Source: Ephemerocybe angulata | Taxonomy: Eukaryota > Basidiomycota > Agaricomycetes > Agaricales > Psathyrellaceae | DNA length: 64,000 nucleotides | Direction of reading: 5' to 3' | Assembly (NCBI GenBank): GCA_013368325.1 | Contig: JAACJK010000122.1 | Location: forward strand, 62,001-126,000 | Shown: in pieces, positions 11,589-22,433 of the stretch | Numbering within the stretch: position 1 is the stretch's first letter | How the letters are laid out: each line of letters starts with the position of its first letter | Position numbers and translations under genes: made by a program | Notes under the pieces: generated by a model | Database searches by the model: none | The model's input: the letters and a program-made list of their open reading frames with translations, nothing else | Told to the model about the DNA's origin: nothing

Positions 11589-12791
11589 CTCGCAACCCCC
11601 ATCGTCCAACTCCTCGCCTCCCCCACACGCTCAGCGCACCACACCGCGCAACACTCTCCTCCTACCTCCCGCCCATCGAACGCATCGCCACGTACCCCGC
11701 CAAGTCCAAGAAGCGCGGCTGGGAGAAGATCGCTTCGCCCACATTGCCCTGCGCCTCGCTCCCCGGAGCCATCGCTACAAGCCCGATCGCAGGTGCAGGT
11801 GGAGGGGGAGGGGCAGGAGGTGCGCGCGGAGTACTGCGGGTGGGATGGGTTGGAAGGGTTCTTGTCGGGTTGTTAGCGCTGACGAAGGATGTGAAGCTGC
11901 AGGAAGCGACGATGTTAGGCCTCGTTGCGCTCGCGAAGGAGAACGCGGGTGTGGCGGTCCCGTTGGCGAGGGGGATAGTCTATCAACCTGACGTACGTCC
12001 CACCGTTTCTAATCTGTTGCTGATCTTTGCTGACTTCGTGTTCGCCAGTGTTCGGCCCTCCCCTCGCGCTTATCCACACCCTCATGAAAGTGCTGATCGA
12101 CGAGTCCAACTTGCCGCATGTCCATGGTACGTCCTTCCCTCCCCTCCTCCCCGTACACCCACCTCCACGGATCTTACCATTCTAAATCTAATCTTCGAAC
12201 GCTCTCAACGCCTTGCACGCCTAACCATACGCCGAGGCCACGACGCACGTCTTCGATTATGCGCAGACGAACTACGCGCAAGTCCTGCTCGACGATGCGT
12301 GTGCGGGGGCCGCGCTGAAGATGATTAACCGGCTTGTGGTTGAGGTACGGGAGAGGCGGTCGAGAGGCGGTCGAGAGGAAGGTGACGGAGTGCTATATTT
12401 CATGTGCGTATGCTTCGTTCGTCATATTTGGGTGAAGTGTGGGCTGATAAGTTTCGACTCGTCCTTCCCTGGATCTTTGCGTGTTCCACCTCCGTCGTTC
12501 CGCCACACTCTATGCCTCCACTTTACAACGCATCCCATTGGTACGCTCCTTACCTGGTTTACATACAAAGTCTCAATATCTGATGTTGAATCCCCATTCT
12601 TCGCCCCTTCGACTTCCTCGCATCCATATTCTCTCCGCACTCCTAACCATTCCTGCGACCAAAACCCAGATTCGCATTCGACCAGACGTGCTTCGATACG
12701 CTCGCGGGCATCGTGAAGGCGATCGCGCCCGTCGAGCCGAAGGAGGTGTGGGATGGGGGCGAGAGTGAGGGCATGTTACTGTTGTTGGTGG
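10630..12791 (+). pseudogene. ARMC8/GID5-like armadillo protein, decayed copy 1
   Basis: The family are armadillo-repeat scaffold subunits of the CTLH/GID ubiquitin ligase. The start is at 10878. Recognisable pieces: LKRVKKSVIGNPIAKTAL in the first exon (10878 to about 11000), GSEIRVEAAHVVASLSY (about 11060-11150), ALETLLRLQTPRILMFALSQ (about 11218-11300), AYARALRAIVASVADIVGPS (about 11315-11375), IETLDILLPLLLS (about 11517-11552), and the armadillo helices VLVGLLALTKDVKLQEATM (about 11850-11940), followed by the stretch around YAQVLLDDACAGAALKMI (to 12342) and a last exon ending at 12791. Canonical introns survive. The frame is broken between the last TDP and PLRS (about 11300), by a stop after QMD (about 11420), around a C33 tract, and near the splice at 11993. 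The 3' end of the family is missing. A second copy at 27170-29040 shares even the upstream 200 bases. Assignment to ARMC8 rather than another armadillo protein is by memory of motifs. Confidence 0.6.
11554..11586. repeat. Poly-C tract (33 C)
   Basis: An uninterrupted run of 33 cytosines lies inside the decayed armadillo gene, immediately after a codon run for LLPLLLS. It would encode polyproline in any frame. Such a run is prone to slippage and to sequencing-length error, so the exact length is uncertain. Confidence 0.9.
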
Positions 12792-13690
12792 AGGTGCGTG
12801 CTCGTATATTTTCGAGAATCGGGTACGGTCTTTGTTGCGTTGTGTGATCACAAGGTTTACGCCTTGTTTCGGTTTCGGTCTTGGGGTAGAGTGCGTGAGT
12901 ATCGTTCAGCTTGGATCCGAGTTCGATAGCTCTCATGGGCGAGTACCGTGCATCTGTCGATTTTGAGTTGGGGCTTTCGCGTTTCTCGGGCACGTAAACT
13001 GCCTGTACCTAGCTTCGCCTCGGCCCCACCAACCCACTCGAGGAGATCCGCCGTGTCCTCGGCTGTTCGTCGGGTCGTCGGGTCTGACGGCTTCGATGAG
13101 TCCATCGCTTCGGTCGACCGCCGCTCTTGTTCTCGTTCAACAGAACTGGCTCGTATACGTCGTGGTGCCCCACTCAGGCCTGGGATACTTCGCCAATAAA
13201 AGCGAGCGCGCCCATGTCCATCCCCATTGTCAGTCGCCATCTCTGTTATACTTTGGAGGCTTGTGAAACGGCCCAGGCTGTACTCCCAGAGCCCATTGAG
13301 CTCCGGAATGGCCTCAAGGGTGCTCCAGGACGTCGTTGCACGTGTGAACGGTGGGTCGACCATCGACCCCCGGCGCATTTGTATTGCTAGTTGACCGCTC
13401 CGTGGCCACCACTCATTGACAAGATCCGACAGCAGCTGCTGGGGAACATACTTTGACGTCAGTCCTCTCAGATGATCGTCTCTGCCGTCTATTCAGTGGG
13501 CCTGAGTTGATAAAGATTCCCGTATTCGACTTCCGGAATATATGCCTGCTACCGTTAGGTAGTGGGTCTTGGGGCCTGCTATTTGCAAATCTGGCGTGCA
13601 TTTGGATTTTTGATGGGTTTTTGATGGCGGCGTTTAAACATGTCAGCGGAAGTGCCCCTAAGCGCCGAGTCAGAACATGTCATCGTACAT
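12792..13690. other. Intergenic, no supported gene
   Basis: Sequence between the last recognisable armadillo exon and the minisatellite. A reverse-strand frame of 173 codons (12857-13378) is open but contains no recognisable domain and has irregular composition. I do not call it a gene. Confidence 0.4.
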
Positions 13691-13699
13691 ACTTAGCCT

Positions 13700-14012
13700 A
13701 CGTATCGAGGGTACCCTGTGGGTGCATACCCTATGTATCCCGAGGGTGCATACCCTGTGCCTAGGGTACATACCCTATGTATCTCTGCATACCCTGTGCC
13801 TAGGGTACATACCCTATGTATCTCGAGGGTGCATACCCTGTGCCTAAGGTACATACCTTGTACATACCCTTTGTATCTGTGTGTAGGGTACATACCTTGC
13901 ACATACCCATTGTATCGTGCATACCCTGTGCCGAGGGTACATACCTTTTACATACCCTTTGTATCTGTGATGAGGGTATGTACCTTCGTGCTTCGAGAGT
14001 ATATATACCCCC
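13700..14012. repeat. Minisatellite of GGGTACATACCC units
   Basis: Direct repeats of a roughly 45-base unit contain GGGTACATACCC or GGGTGCATACCC, each an imperfect palindrome, joined by CTATGTATCTC-like and CTGTGCCTA-like linkers. Units lose regularity toward the right end. The array is 5' of the Helitron coding region and ends about 100 bases before its first ATG, so it may lie inside the element or just outside it. Confidence 0.85.
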
Positions 14013-14118
14013 ACCCAAGGTGTGAACAATTCTAAGACCAACCACCACCCCACACCCAGTCCAGCTAACCCGTAAACGGATATCGAAATCTCGAATTTAG
14101 GCGCTCGATTCCCGCCCT

Positions 14119-15897
14119 ATGACTACGCCGGCGGTCCCTGCACTCGTTCATGGGCTACAGGCGCTGTTCTTAGTACCCATTGACCACCCGAGGCAGTGTA
14201 CCCCTCCTTTGTTTTCCGATGCAATTTCCGAAATCCATCCCTTAATGTTGCACCACGGCATCAAGTTCTCCTTTGCTGCATCACTGGAGCACTGTAGGGA
14301 TATACTCATTCGTCATATCGTAGGTGGCGCTTGCGCTGTGGGTTCCAATCCAGCTCCAGGATGCCTGCAGACCACCGGTTCCCATCAAACACGCTCGGAT
14401 ATTTCAACCGCTGTGGTTAGCCTCGTCAGTCGCAGTGATATGCCCATCGACAAGTTGGAGAGAGTGGTACATGCGTTGGATTATGCCCAACCCCTTCCCC
14501 CATCCTCTTCCCTAACACGCAGACGACAACACGCCTGTCGGTCGCTCACTCAGTATCTGGTCTATCTATCAAACAAGCCAGAGACCATCCAGCAGGATCC
14601 GCAGGATATTCTCGGGATTTTAGACCGGGACGTATTCAAAAAGAGACAACTACAGGAGGTTGCCTCTATGCACGGGATCCGTTTTGTACATCAAACGGGC
14701 ATGGAGGTCCTCCGTGATCGAATCTCAGAGCATCTCTGTCGGGGAGAGTGTGTCTTTGGGCAAGGGAATATGGGCTGTGACCATGTCCTCGCATTGTATC
14801 ATCCGGAGCTGGGAATCCCAGCTCAAGATGACATACGGGAACACATCCTCGCTGGAGTCCTCAAAGCTGCCAGTAGTGTGCATCCGATAAGGCGTGCGCT
14901 CTACGCCAACCAAGTCTCCTACAAGTTGTCGGACGGATTACGCGAGCTGCGCAGTAAACTCAAAGCGCAGAAAAGGAAGATTCAGGAAACCAATCGATCA
15001 CGCTGAGGGCGCTGCGTATATACTTCATCTCAAGTTATCCATGACCTCTCGAAGGCGCACAATGACTGGCCCAACGTCATCCCGGATCAGTTCAAAGATC
15101 GCCTTGTCTCTCGATTTTACAAAGAAACCTCCACGGCTGCTCTGACGGTCTTTACGTGTGCTTCATGTGCAGGAGACTATCGGTCAAGCTCGCGATGCGA
15201 GCTTCGTCTTACTCTCACAGACCCTGTGCTCACCAAGATATTGAGTCACCCACATTTTACACCAAATGAACCCCAGTTTCCGCACCCTCTCCCAGAGCCG
15301 TTGGCCCTCACAGTCTCACATGCGTTCTTGCACCCATCTGGACTTCAGCTGATGGAAGGGGAAGTTACTCTCTCACTCTGCTCGGAATGCACGAACTGCC
15401 TCAAGAAGAGGAAATTACCTCCTCTCGCGCTCGCCAACCAAAATTATCTTGGAGAGGTCCCCGACGAGCTCAAGGATCTTACTGTCGTGGAAGAAGCAAT
15501 GATATCGAGATCACGGGCCAAGTGCTGGATAATCCAACTGAAGGAAATCAACCAGAATCTGGATGTTCCAATCGCACAGCGGGGAATGAAAGGTCATGTT
15601 ATTATATTTCCTCAACGCCCATCGGAAATTGCGCGTGTCTTACCTCCTTCGGTTGACGACATTGTTACTGCGATATGTGTTATTTTCATTGGGTCGAAGC
15701 CCCCTTCCCAAGAATGGCTCCGAGCCAAGGCCAAACCTCTCATTGTTCGAAAGGAGAAGGTCCGTAATGCTCTACTGTGGCTCAAAGCCCACAATCCCTT
15801 GTACGCCTCCATTGAAATCAACGACCATCTCCTGGGACAGCTCGATGCCGAGCACGCTGCACCTCTTCCCGTACAATATCCAACACATCCTCCCTAG
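14119..15897 (+). pseudogene. Helitron N-terminal region, stop and frameshift
   Basis: One reading frame runs from 14119 to 15897 with a single TGA at 15004-15006. The first 295 codons are followed, in the same frame, by the segment typical of basidiomycete Helitrons, with a zinc-binding-like CASCAGDY, CSECTNCLKKRKLPPLALAN, the conserved DELKDLTVVEEAMISRSRAK and LLWLKAHNPLY. These precede the Rep domain in family members. The frame then ends at 15897, but homology continues one base over: near 15870 the expected PYNIQHILPSAESDGLTSRYD region is read in the frame of the downstream Rep-helicase. The codons upstream of 15870 in the long downstream frame (from 15596) are therefore out-of-frame translation and should not be counted as protein. 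Confidence 0.75.
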
Positions 15898-18800
15898 TGC
15901 CGAATCTGATGGATTAACCTCTCGTTATGACGCCTCTGAAACAGGCCCAGCGCAGGACTCGCCTTCCGTCGATATTCCGTTCCAGAATGTTGTCGTGACT
16001 GACGTAGATGCTCGTGCACCTGCTCATGAGCTTCGAGCAGCTGCCATGCGACACTTCAAGAAACGCGGTGGTGGCTATTTTCAGATATCTCATGATGCCG
16101 AACCCGTCAACGAGTTCTTTAACCCTGACCTGCTCCCCATGATATACCCAACTCTGTTTCCATATGGTATCGGTGGACCTGAGAATAGGGGGAGGAGGGC
16201 ACCCCTCTCGTTCGCTCGACATGTCAAGCATTTGTTTGCGCTGCACGACCGCCGCTTCCAGGAGCATTACTCCTTCCTCTTCACAACATTCAATATCCTA
16301 CAACGTCGCGCCATTCTTCTCCACACCAGTTTGAAGGTAAAGCGATCAAGCTTTGATCATGTTGCGGCGACCTTTGCATCGGTCTCCCCAGATGTGTTGC
16401 ATGCAGTTGCTGAGAAGGTCGGAAATGGGAACACCTCCTTTGAAAGCCCCGAGGAACGCCAAGCCCTCAGCCTGATGAAGGAAGTGAAACTTATCACATC
16501 AAATGTCCCTGCATCCACCTCCTCAAAGGTCGTGATGCGCAATGAAATCAAGGCTCTTATAGTCGACAAAGGACTTCCCAGTTTCTATCTCACCATCAAC
16601 CCAGCAGACATCTACAATCCTCTCGTACGCCTACTAGCCGGAGCAGAAATCGATATGGACAACCTCCTGGACAAGGACATGTCCAACTACTGGGACCAAT
16701 CAATCTTGGTTGCGAAAAATCCGGCAGTCGCTGCGCGATTCTTCAATACGGTCATGAAGGCATTCATCTCAAAAATTCTGGGCTATGATCCAAATGGAAC
16801 GGACAATGAAGGCGGTATTCTTGGAGTGGTCAGTGCATACTATGGCTGTGTCGAAGCGCAGGGCCGTGGTACCCTCCACTGTCATATGCTGGTATGGCTT
16901 TATGGCGCCTTAAATCCTGACGAGATCAAGCGCCGAGTTCTCCACCTGCGTGACACTGAATTCCAGGCACGTCTCCTCGCCTTCCTGGATGACACGATAT
17001 CGACGAGTATTCCCGACGACCCGGGTGACACCTGCCCTGTCGAAGTACCGTCAGCATCATACCACCCATGCTCGGTGAGGGGTGTAAATCTGGAAGGAGT
17101 CCCGGAAGATGTCGCGCGTTTGGCGAAGCAAAGAGATATCCACTATCTCGCCAGCCAATGCCAACGGCACACCCATTCTAATACGTGCTACAAATACTGG
17201 AAAGGTCCGCCAAATCCCAAGGAGTGCCGTTTCGACCTTGATGAATCAAACACCCACCCGGCCAGCAGCTTTGATGAGGAAACTGGAGAGCTCAACCTAC
17301 GTCGCTTGGACGGACTCGTTAACAACTACAATGACACGATCATCCGGGCCGTCCGATGCAACATGGACATTAAGTTCATTGGCTCTGGCAACACGGCGAA
17401 GGCTGTTTGTTACTACATAACAGACTATATCACCAAATCGCAGTTGAAGACTCACGTTGCCTTTGCTGCATTGGAGCTCGCATCACAGAAGCTTGGGGAA
17501 TATGACCCTGATGAGGATGATCTTCAAACACGGGCAAAACGACTTCTTCAACGCTGCGCGTACAGCATGGTCTCGCATCAAGAATTGTCCGCACAGCAAG
17601 TCATATCATACCTAATGGACCTCGAGGACCATTTCACGAGCCACCGTTTTCGCAACCTCTACTGGACCTCATTTGAACGATATGTCGACAGCGAAAGCCC
17701 GCTTCAATTCGCTCAATGCGTACCAACACCGGACGACTCAGAGGACCCTGATTGCGACGGTGACAATAGCGATGAACAAGTTTTGTCAATGCACGAACTT
17801 GGTGATTCCGCTGACGACGACGACGAAGCTTCACAGTTTGGCGAGTACAGGGAGCGCGCGGGGGACCAAGAAGATGAGGTTGGTGTCCGTGTAGATGGCG
17901 TCACTGGGGGATTGGTCCTCCGGAGTGACCAAACTGCCGACTACTTGCTTCGGGGCAAGCAACTTGAGGCCATATCGCTGTGGGATTTTGTAGCCCAGGT
18001 CGACAAGATAGCGAATTTGTCAGTTCCTAACAGCAGAGGAGGCGAGGGAACAGATGAAGAAGAGATGGATTGGTCCGATTGTGGCACATCTACGAGGGCT
18101 ACTGCCATAGAAGAGCTCTTGCTAGACACCCATCGATTCAGGCCACGATCGGAATTCCAGGACACGCATCTCGAAGCCCGAACACACTTCCTCCGAATTA
18201 GGCTCCCAACCAAACGCTACATTCCAGTACCCATCGGTCCCGCAATACCCCGCCGTGACACCACAGATCCAGCAGTGAACGAACGCTATAGTCGATTGAT
18301 GCTAATTCTCTTCAAACCATGGCGCAATGTCGCCGACCTCCGCACCCAAGGCCAATCGTGGATCAAAGCATTTGACGAATTCGTAAAGACCTGTGACCCA
18401 TTCAGCAAGTCGCGGATGGACAATATGCAGGTCTTACACGAGTGCAAGGACAGCAGGGACGACCATTTTACCCGACGGAGCAAGGAGAAATGGCGGAGGG
18501 GATTTGCCAGTGGGTTGAACCCTGAGACCAATCGACGCACGATTGCACAAGATGATTTCTTCGGCGAAGCCGATGAGTTTTCCGCCATACTGGAACACCT
18601 GGAAAGTATAGAGAGAGGAGCAGACGGTCGACTACAACGCGCTCGAGCAAATGCGGACGAGTGTATCGCCAGGGCAGAGCAGAGCGGGATGTTTAGCAGT
18701 CAGCTGAACCAACCCGACACGCAAACAAGCAGTACGCTGATAGACCGAGGTACGCACCTCATCGACGAGAACAACCTCGACGGTCTCGAAGCAGTGTGGA

Positions 18801-20670
18801 GATCAACTTACGAGGACCGACGTGGAACGATGAAACAGAAGCTCGCACGCAGCGAACCAGCCTCCGAACTAGAGCAGGGTGCAATGACCCTACCTGCGAT
18901 ACCCAGTCTCATCGCACCGAATCCCGTGTTTCAAAGAAACCGAATCACATCTCCCACGATCCCTCTCATCGCGCAAGATATTGCTCCTCCTCAACAAGAG
19001 CAGACAAGCATTGAGGATGTTGTGCAACAATTCACGCTAAACAACGAGCAAGCACGCGCATTCAAGATCATAGCAAATCACGCACTGGAAAGAAAGCCGA
19101 ATCCACTTCGCATGTACTTGGGTGGTGCAGGGGGCACCGGAAAATCGCGTGTCATAGACGCCCTGAAAGACTTTTTTACCCAGCGCGGGGAGAGAGAGAG
19201 GCTAAGACTGGCGTCATTCACAGGGGTCGCAGCACGAAACATTTCAGGAACCACACTCCATTCGGCACTCAATCTATTCCAGCGGATATCGAAATCAGGG
19301 TCTGAGAAGTCAAAACGGGATCTCATTGCGTTGTGGGAAGGTGTCGACTTCCTCTTCATTGACGAAGTCTCCATGATTGGGTGCCATCTACTACTTCAAA
19401 TTAGCAACGCCCTTGTTGACGCCAAAGGAAACACGGCACCATTTGGAGGAATGAACGTTATATTCGCAGGCGATTTTGCCCAGCTGCCCCCGGTTGGACA
19501 GCGTCGGCTTTCATGTTCGATGGACAAAACACGCAGCCTGAAGAGTCAATATGACCTTGGGGGTCAGCTCCTTTGGCACTCCGTTGAAACAGTGGTCATC
19601 CTTACCGAAAGTATGCGTCAATCTGGCAAGGCCAATGAGGGCTTCGTCGACTTGCTCGGGCGTTTACGGGAAGGGCGCTGTACAGACAATGATTACGAGC
19701 TCCTGACGGCACGGATGATTCAGAAGGCTTCTCCAGATTGGACCCAGTGGCAAGACGCACCCATCATCGTATCTGATAACGCTGCAAAGGATGCGCTCAA
19801 CGTGCGAGCCACAATCGCATTTGCAGAGAGAACTCGCCGAGAACTACACTGGTACTTCGCGGAGGATACAAGACGCGGTCAGCCGATCCATGATCCTGAG
19901 CTCAAGAGGCACTTACACTCTCTCGATTCGGGTCGCACCAACTATCGTTTGGGTAAAGTGCCGTTGGTTATCGGGATGCCAGTCATGATTAACCAGAATT
20001 ACGATGTCGAGGGCGGCATCGTAAATGGCACAACAGGCGTCTTGAAGAAGATCCGGTACCGGGTTGGTCAGGATGGACTCCGACATGCTATCTCCTGTGT
20101 GGTAGAGTCCCCGAGCATTACAGCCAGCCCGCTACCTGAACTCGGGGAGAATTGTGCTGCCGTGCTCGAAGATTCTGTCGACCTGAAATTCGTCAACCCA
20201 TACTCAGGAAAACGATGCACCATCAAGCGTACCCAGCTGCCCATAAGTCCCGGCTTTGCAATGACAGCCCATAAGGCACAAGGGAAGACATTCGAACGAG
20301 CGATAGTGGATCTCACTTGCTGCGTTGGAACCGAGGCACCCTACGTGATGGTTTCTCGAGTGAAGTCGCTCTCCGGACTAATGGTATTGTGGGACTTTTC
20401 AAAGCAGAAGATCTCTTGTAGGCAGTCTCAGGATACCAGGGATGAGATGAAGCGGTTGGAGGTGCTGAGGCTTAAAACGGTGCTCGAGTACGGTTCGACG
20501 GAGGAGATTAACGAAGCGCGGGTCTCGCTCCAGTTGTTGCGTAAGAAGCCCGGTTCTGATGTACCTAAAAGAAAACGGAGAAAATGTGAGTTATTCTTGG
20601 TGTCAATGTGCATGGCTGATAGAACTCACCATCCTACGATTCCTACATCCTGCAGTGGGTTGAAACTTGA
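15870..20670 (+). CDS. Helitron Rep-helicase (HUH nuclease plus Pif1-like helicase)
   Basis: About 1,590 uninterrupted codons. The Rep part contains the single-strand-transfer nuclease landmarks: FYLTINPADIYNPL, the HUH motif in GRGTLHCHMLVWL, and the two-tyrosine motif YYITDYITK. An acidic linker follows (EDPDCDGDNSDEQ and nearby). The helicase carries Walker A GGAGGTGKS, Walker B FLFIDEVSMIG, the GDFAQLPPVG motif, and C-terminal AMTAHKAQGKTFERAIVDL with YVMVSRV. These are standard superfamily-1 Pif1/RecD-like motifs and none is obviously damaged. The end is probably spliced (20586-20655, GTGAGT...CTGCAG) so that translation finishes as KRRKWVET at 20670; unspliced it would end at 20674. Because the 5' part is broken, this copy could act only if the frameshift is an error or if an internal start is used. 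Confidence 0.85.
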
Positions 20671-20674
20671 ATGA

Positions 20675-22433
20675 GGAACACTGTTGATGTGGGTTGAATC
20701 AATGAATGTGGGCGGTGGGCACACGGTGGACCGTGGGCAGCCTCGGAGTTTCAAACACTTTCCCAGTCTTGCCGTTCGGCATCACACACAACGACAATGT
20801 CAAAAAGCCTGGAGCTCGAGGCTGGAGGGATGTGTGCCTGGTTGTCTGACTATTTAATACTCAGAAGTGTTCGAATGGAATACGTATGTACCAGCACTGC
20901 TACTGAAACTCCCTCAGTGCATTTCCGTACTTCGATGGTTAAGCAAATTTGAGAAATAGAATAGATTGCCCCTAGATTCATATGAAGGTCAAGCGCATAT
21001 AGGTTAAAGGCAGGTAGCAGGTTGTGCCGCTGGTCGGCCTTACAGATGTTATTTCTATGTATAACTGTGCATGATGGCCCACGCGAGCTCTGTAATCATG
21101 TAGCCGTGCCGTCCCAGACCGCGAAAGGGAATCGCACGCTTCGAAGGCGACATCGAGGCTTGCAGGAGGACAGGAGGCGGTGCGCAGGATATGCGATGCT
21201 GATTCAATGCACACCTTATCGCATCATCATCTCATCGATACACAAATGCTCCACCTTTCGATCATATGAAATAGACGCCCATCACACAGCATATCGAGCT
21301 AAACGCTAGGCGTTCAGATAGGACTTACACCGCATCCTTCCCATGCGTCCCTTTTGACGGGGCTGTGGATTCTAGAATAAGCCTCGTTGCGTGTACGGTG
21401 TAGCATCTATGGAAAGCTGTGGCGAGATTCACACCTCACCCATTTCATTTACAACTTCTTTTCACAGCCCGGTATCAGTGGGCCACCGTTCATATATTCC
21501 TCCATCCTCCATCCTCGTAAAGGCAGCTTATTACTCTTGGTATATAGACAGAATTGCGACAGAAACGACGCACCTGTGAGACACTACTTTCACTGTGAGA
21601 TGGAGCACTCCGTCGATAGGATGCGAGTAAAAGGTGGGCTTATCGGTCTTCGAATGCTGTGAATGTGAACAAAATGGCTGTGCGGCTGGAAATTCAATGG
21701 CACCGTCGTATGTAATACTCGAGAACGAGTGAGTGGTGTAGCGTAACATTCCACCGCCCTCTGCCACGTTATCATCGAGCTTAGTATATAATGGACCTCT
21801 GACTCGTTTACACTTTATCCTAGGCGATATAGACCCCCAATTAGCCTATCACACCCTAAGGCACGACGCGTAAACCATGATTCAACAAAGGTATGGTTAT
21901 ATTGTCTGTCCAAGGTATCGAATATTGACAACAGACATATCGACGATAGTTCTCTTGTCAGCGAAGGGGTAATCAAGACGAGGTAGTGTCCATCATTACG
22001 AAAAGAGGCGATGTATTGTACTGACTTTGTACTGACGCTACTGACGCACCTCGTGCACGGTTTAGGCTATTTATTATTACAGGTATGGCATAAGCGTATG
22101 TCCACGGTAACTTCTTTTTACCAATTACACTTTTCTAGGCGTTATTGTCGAGCGGACGGACAGCGCCAGCTTGCATGATCACGGGGAACATTTAAATCTC
22201 ACAGAGCTGTGGATATTTGGTTCCCCTGGCTCAGAGGCCAAGTCCTGCGTGCTAACCAGGGCCACGACGAGTCGTTGGGAAATAAAGCCTCCAATTGAGC
22301 TGTAAGTGCTTCCAACATGGTATCTCAACCGATAAATGCATACTTAAGACGTGAAGAGCTACCGAAGTCCAGGGAATCGACTGCATCGTTAAGTGTGACG
22401 ACGGAGACGACTTCGGTTTTCTACATCTAGATA
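20675..22433. other. Intergenic, no supported gene
   Basis: AT-richer than the flanks. Short overlapping frames lack domains. The 300 bases before 22434 include splice-like signals (for example GTAAGTGC near 22303) and may contain upstream exons of the TPR-CHAT gene, but I could not join them into one frame. Confidence 0.4.

Larger units (their letters stand above)
14119..20670 (+). mobile_element. Helitron (rolling-circle transposon), nearly complete
   Basis: A single Helitron gene spans this interval: a fungal N-terminal extension (14119 to about 15870), a Rep/HUH nuclease (about 16500-17450) and a Pif1-type helicase (about 19050-20580). The termini (5' TC and 3' CTRR with a hairpin) could not be fixed. 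A hairpin CACGGT-GG-ACCGTG lies around 20728 but is not followed by a clear CTRR at the usual distance. Two small lesions in the N-terminal region (in-frame TGA at 15004 and a one-base shift near 15870) are the only breaks, so inactivation looks recent, or the ends of separate exons are misread. Confidence 0.9.

Noticed and set aside
12857..13378. 173-codon reverse-strand frame
   Set aside because: Open but without a domain, signal peptide, splice partners or sensible amino acid use; it overlaps decayed gene DNA.
15596..15869. N-terminal 90 codons of the long Helitron frame
   Set aside because: Homology shows that the true protein in this stretch is read one frame over. These codons are translation of the N-terminal domain out of frame.
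20720..20760. Helitron 3' terminus at the CACGGT-GG-ACCGTG hairpin
   Set aside because: The hairpin is not followed by a clear CTRR at about 10-12 bases, so the end cannot be assigned.
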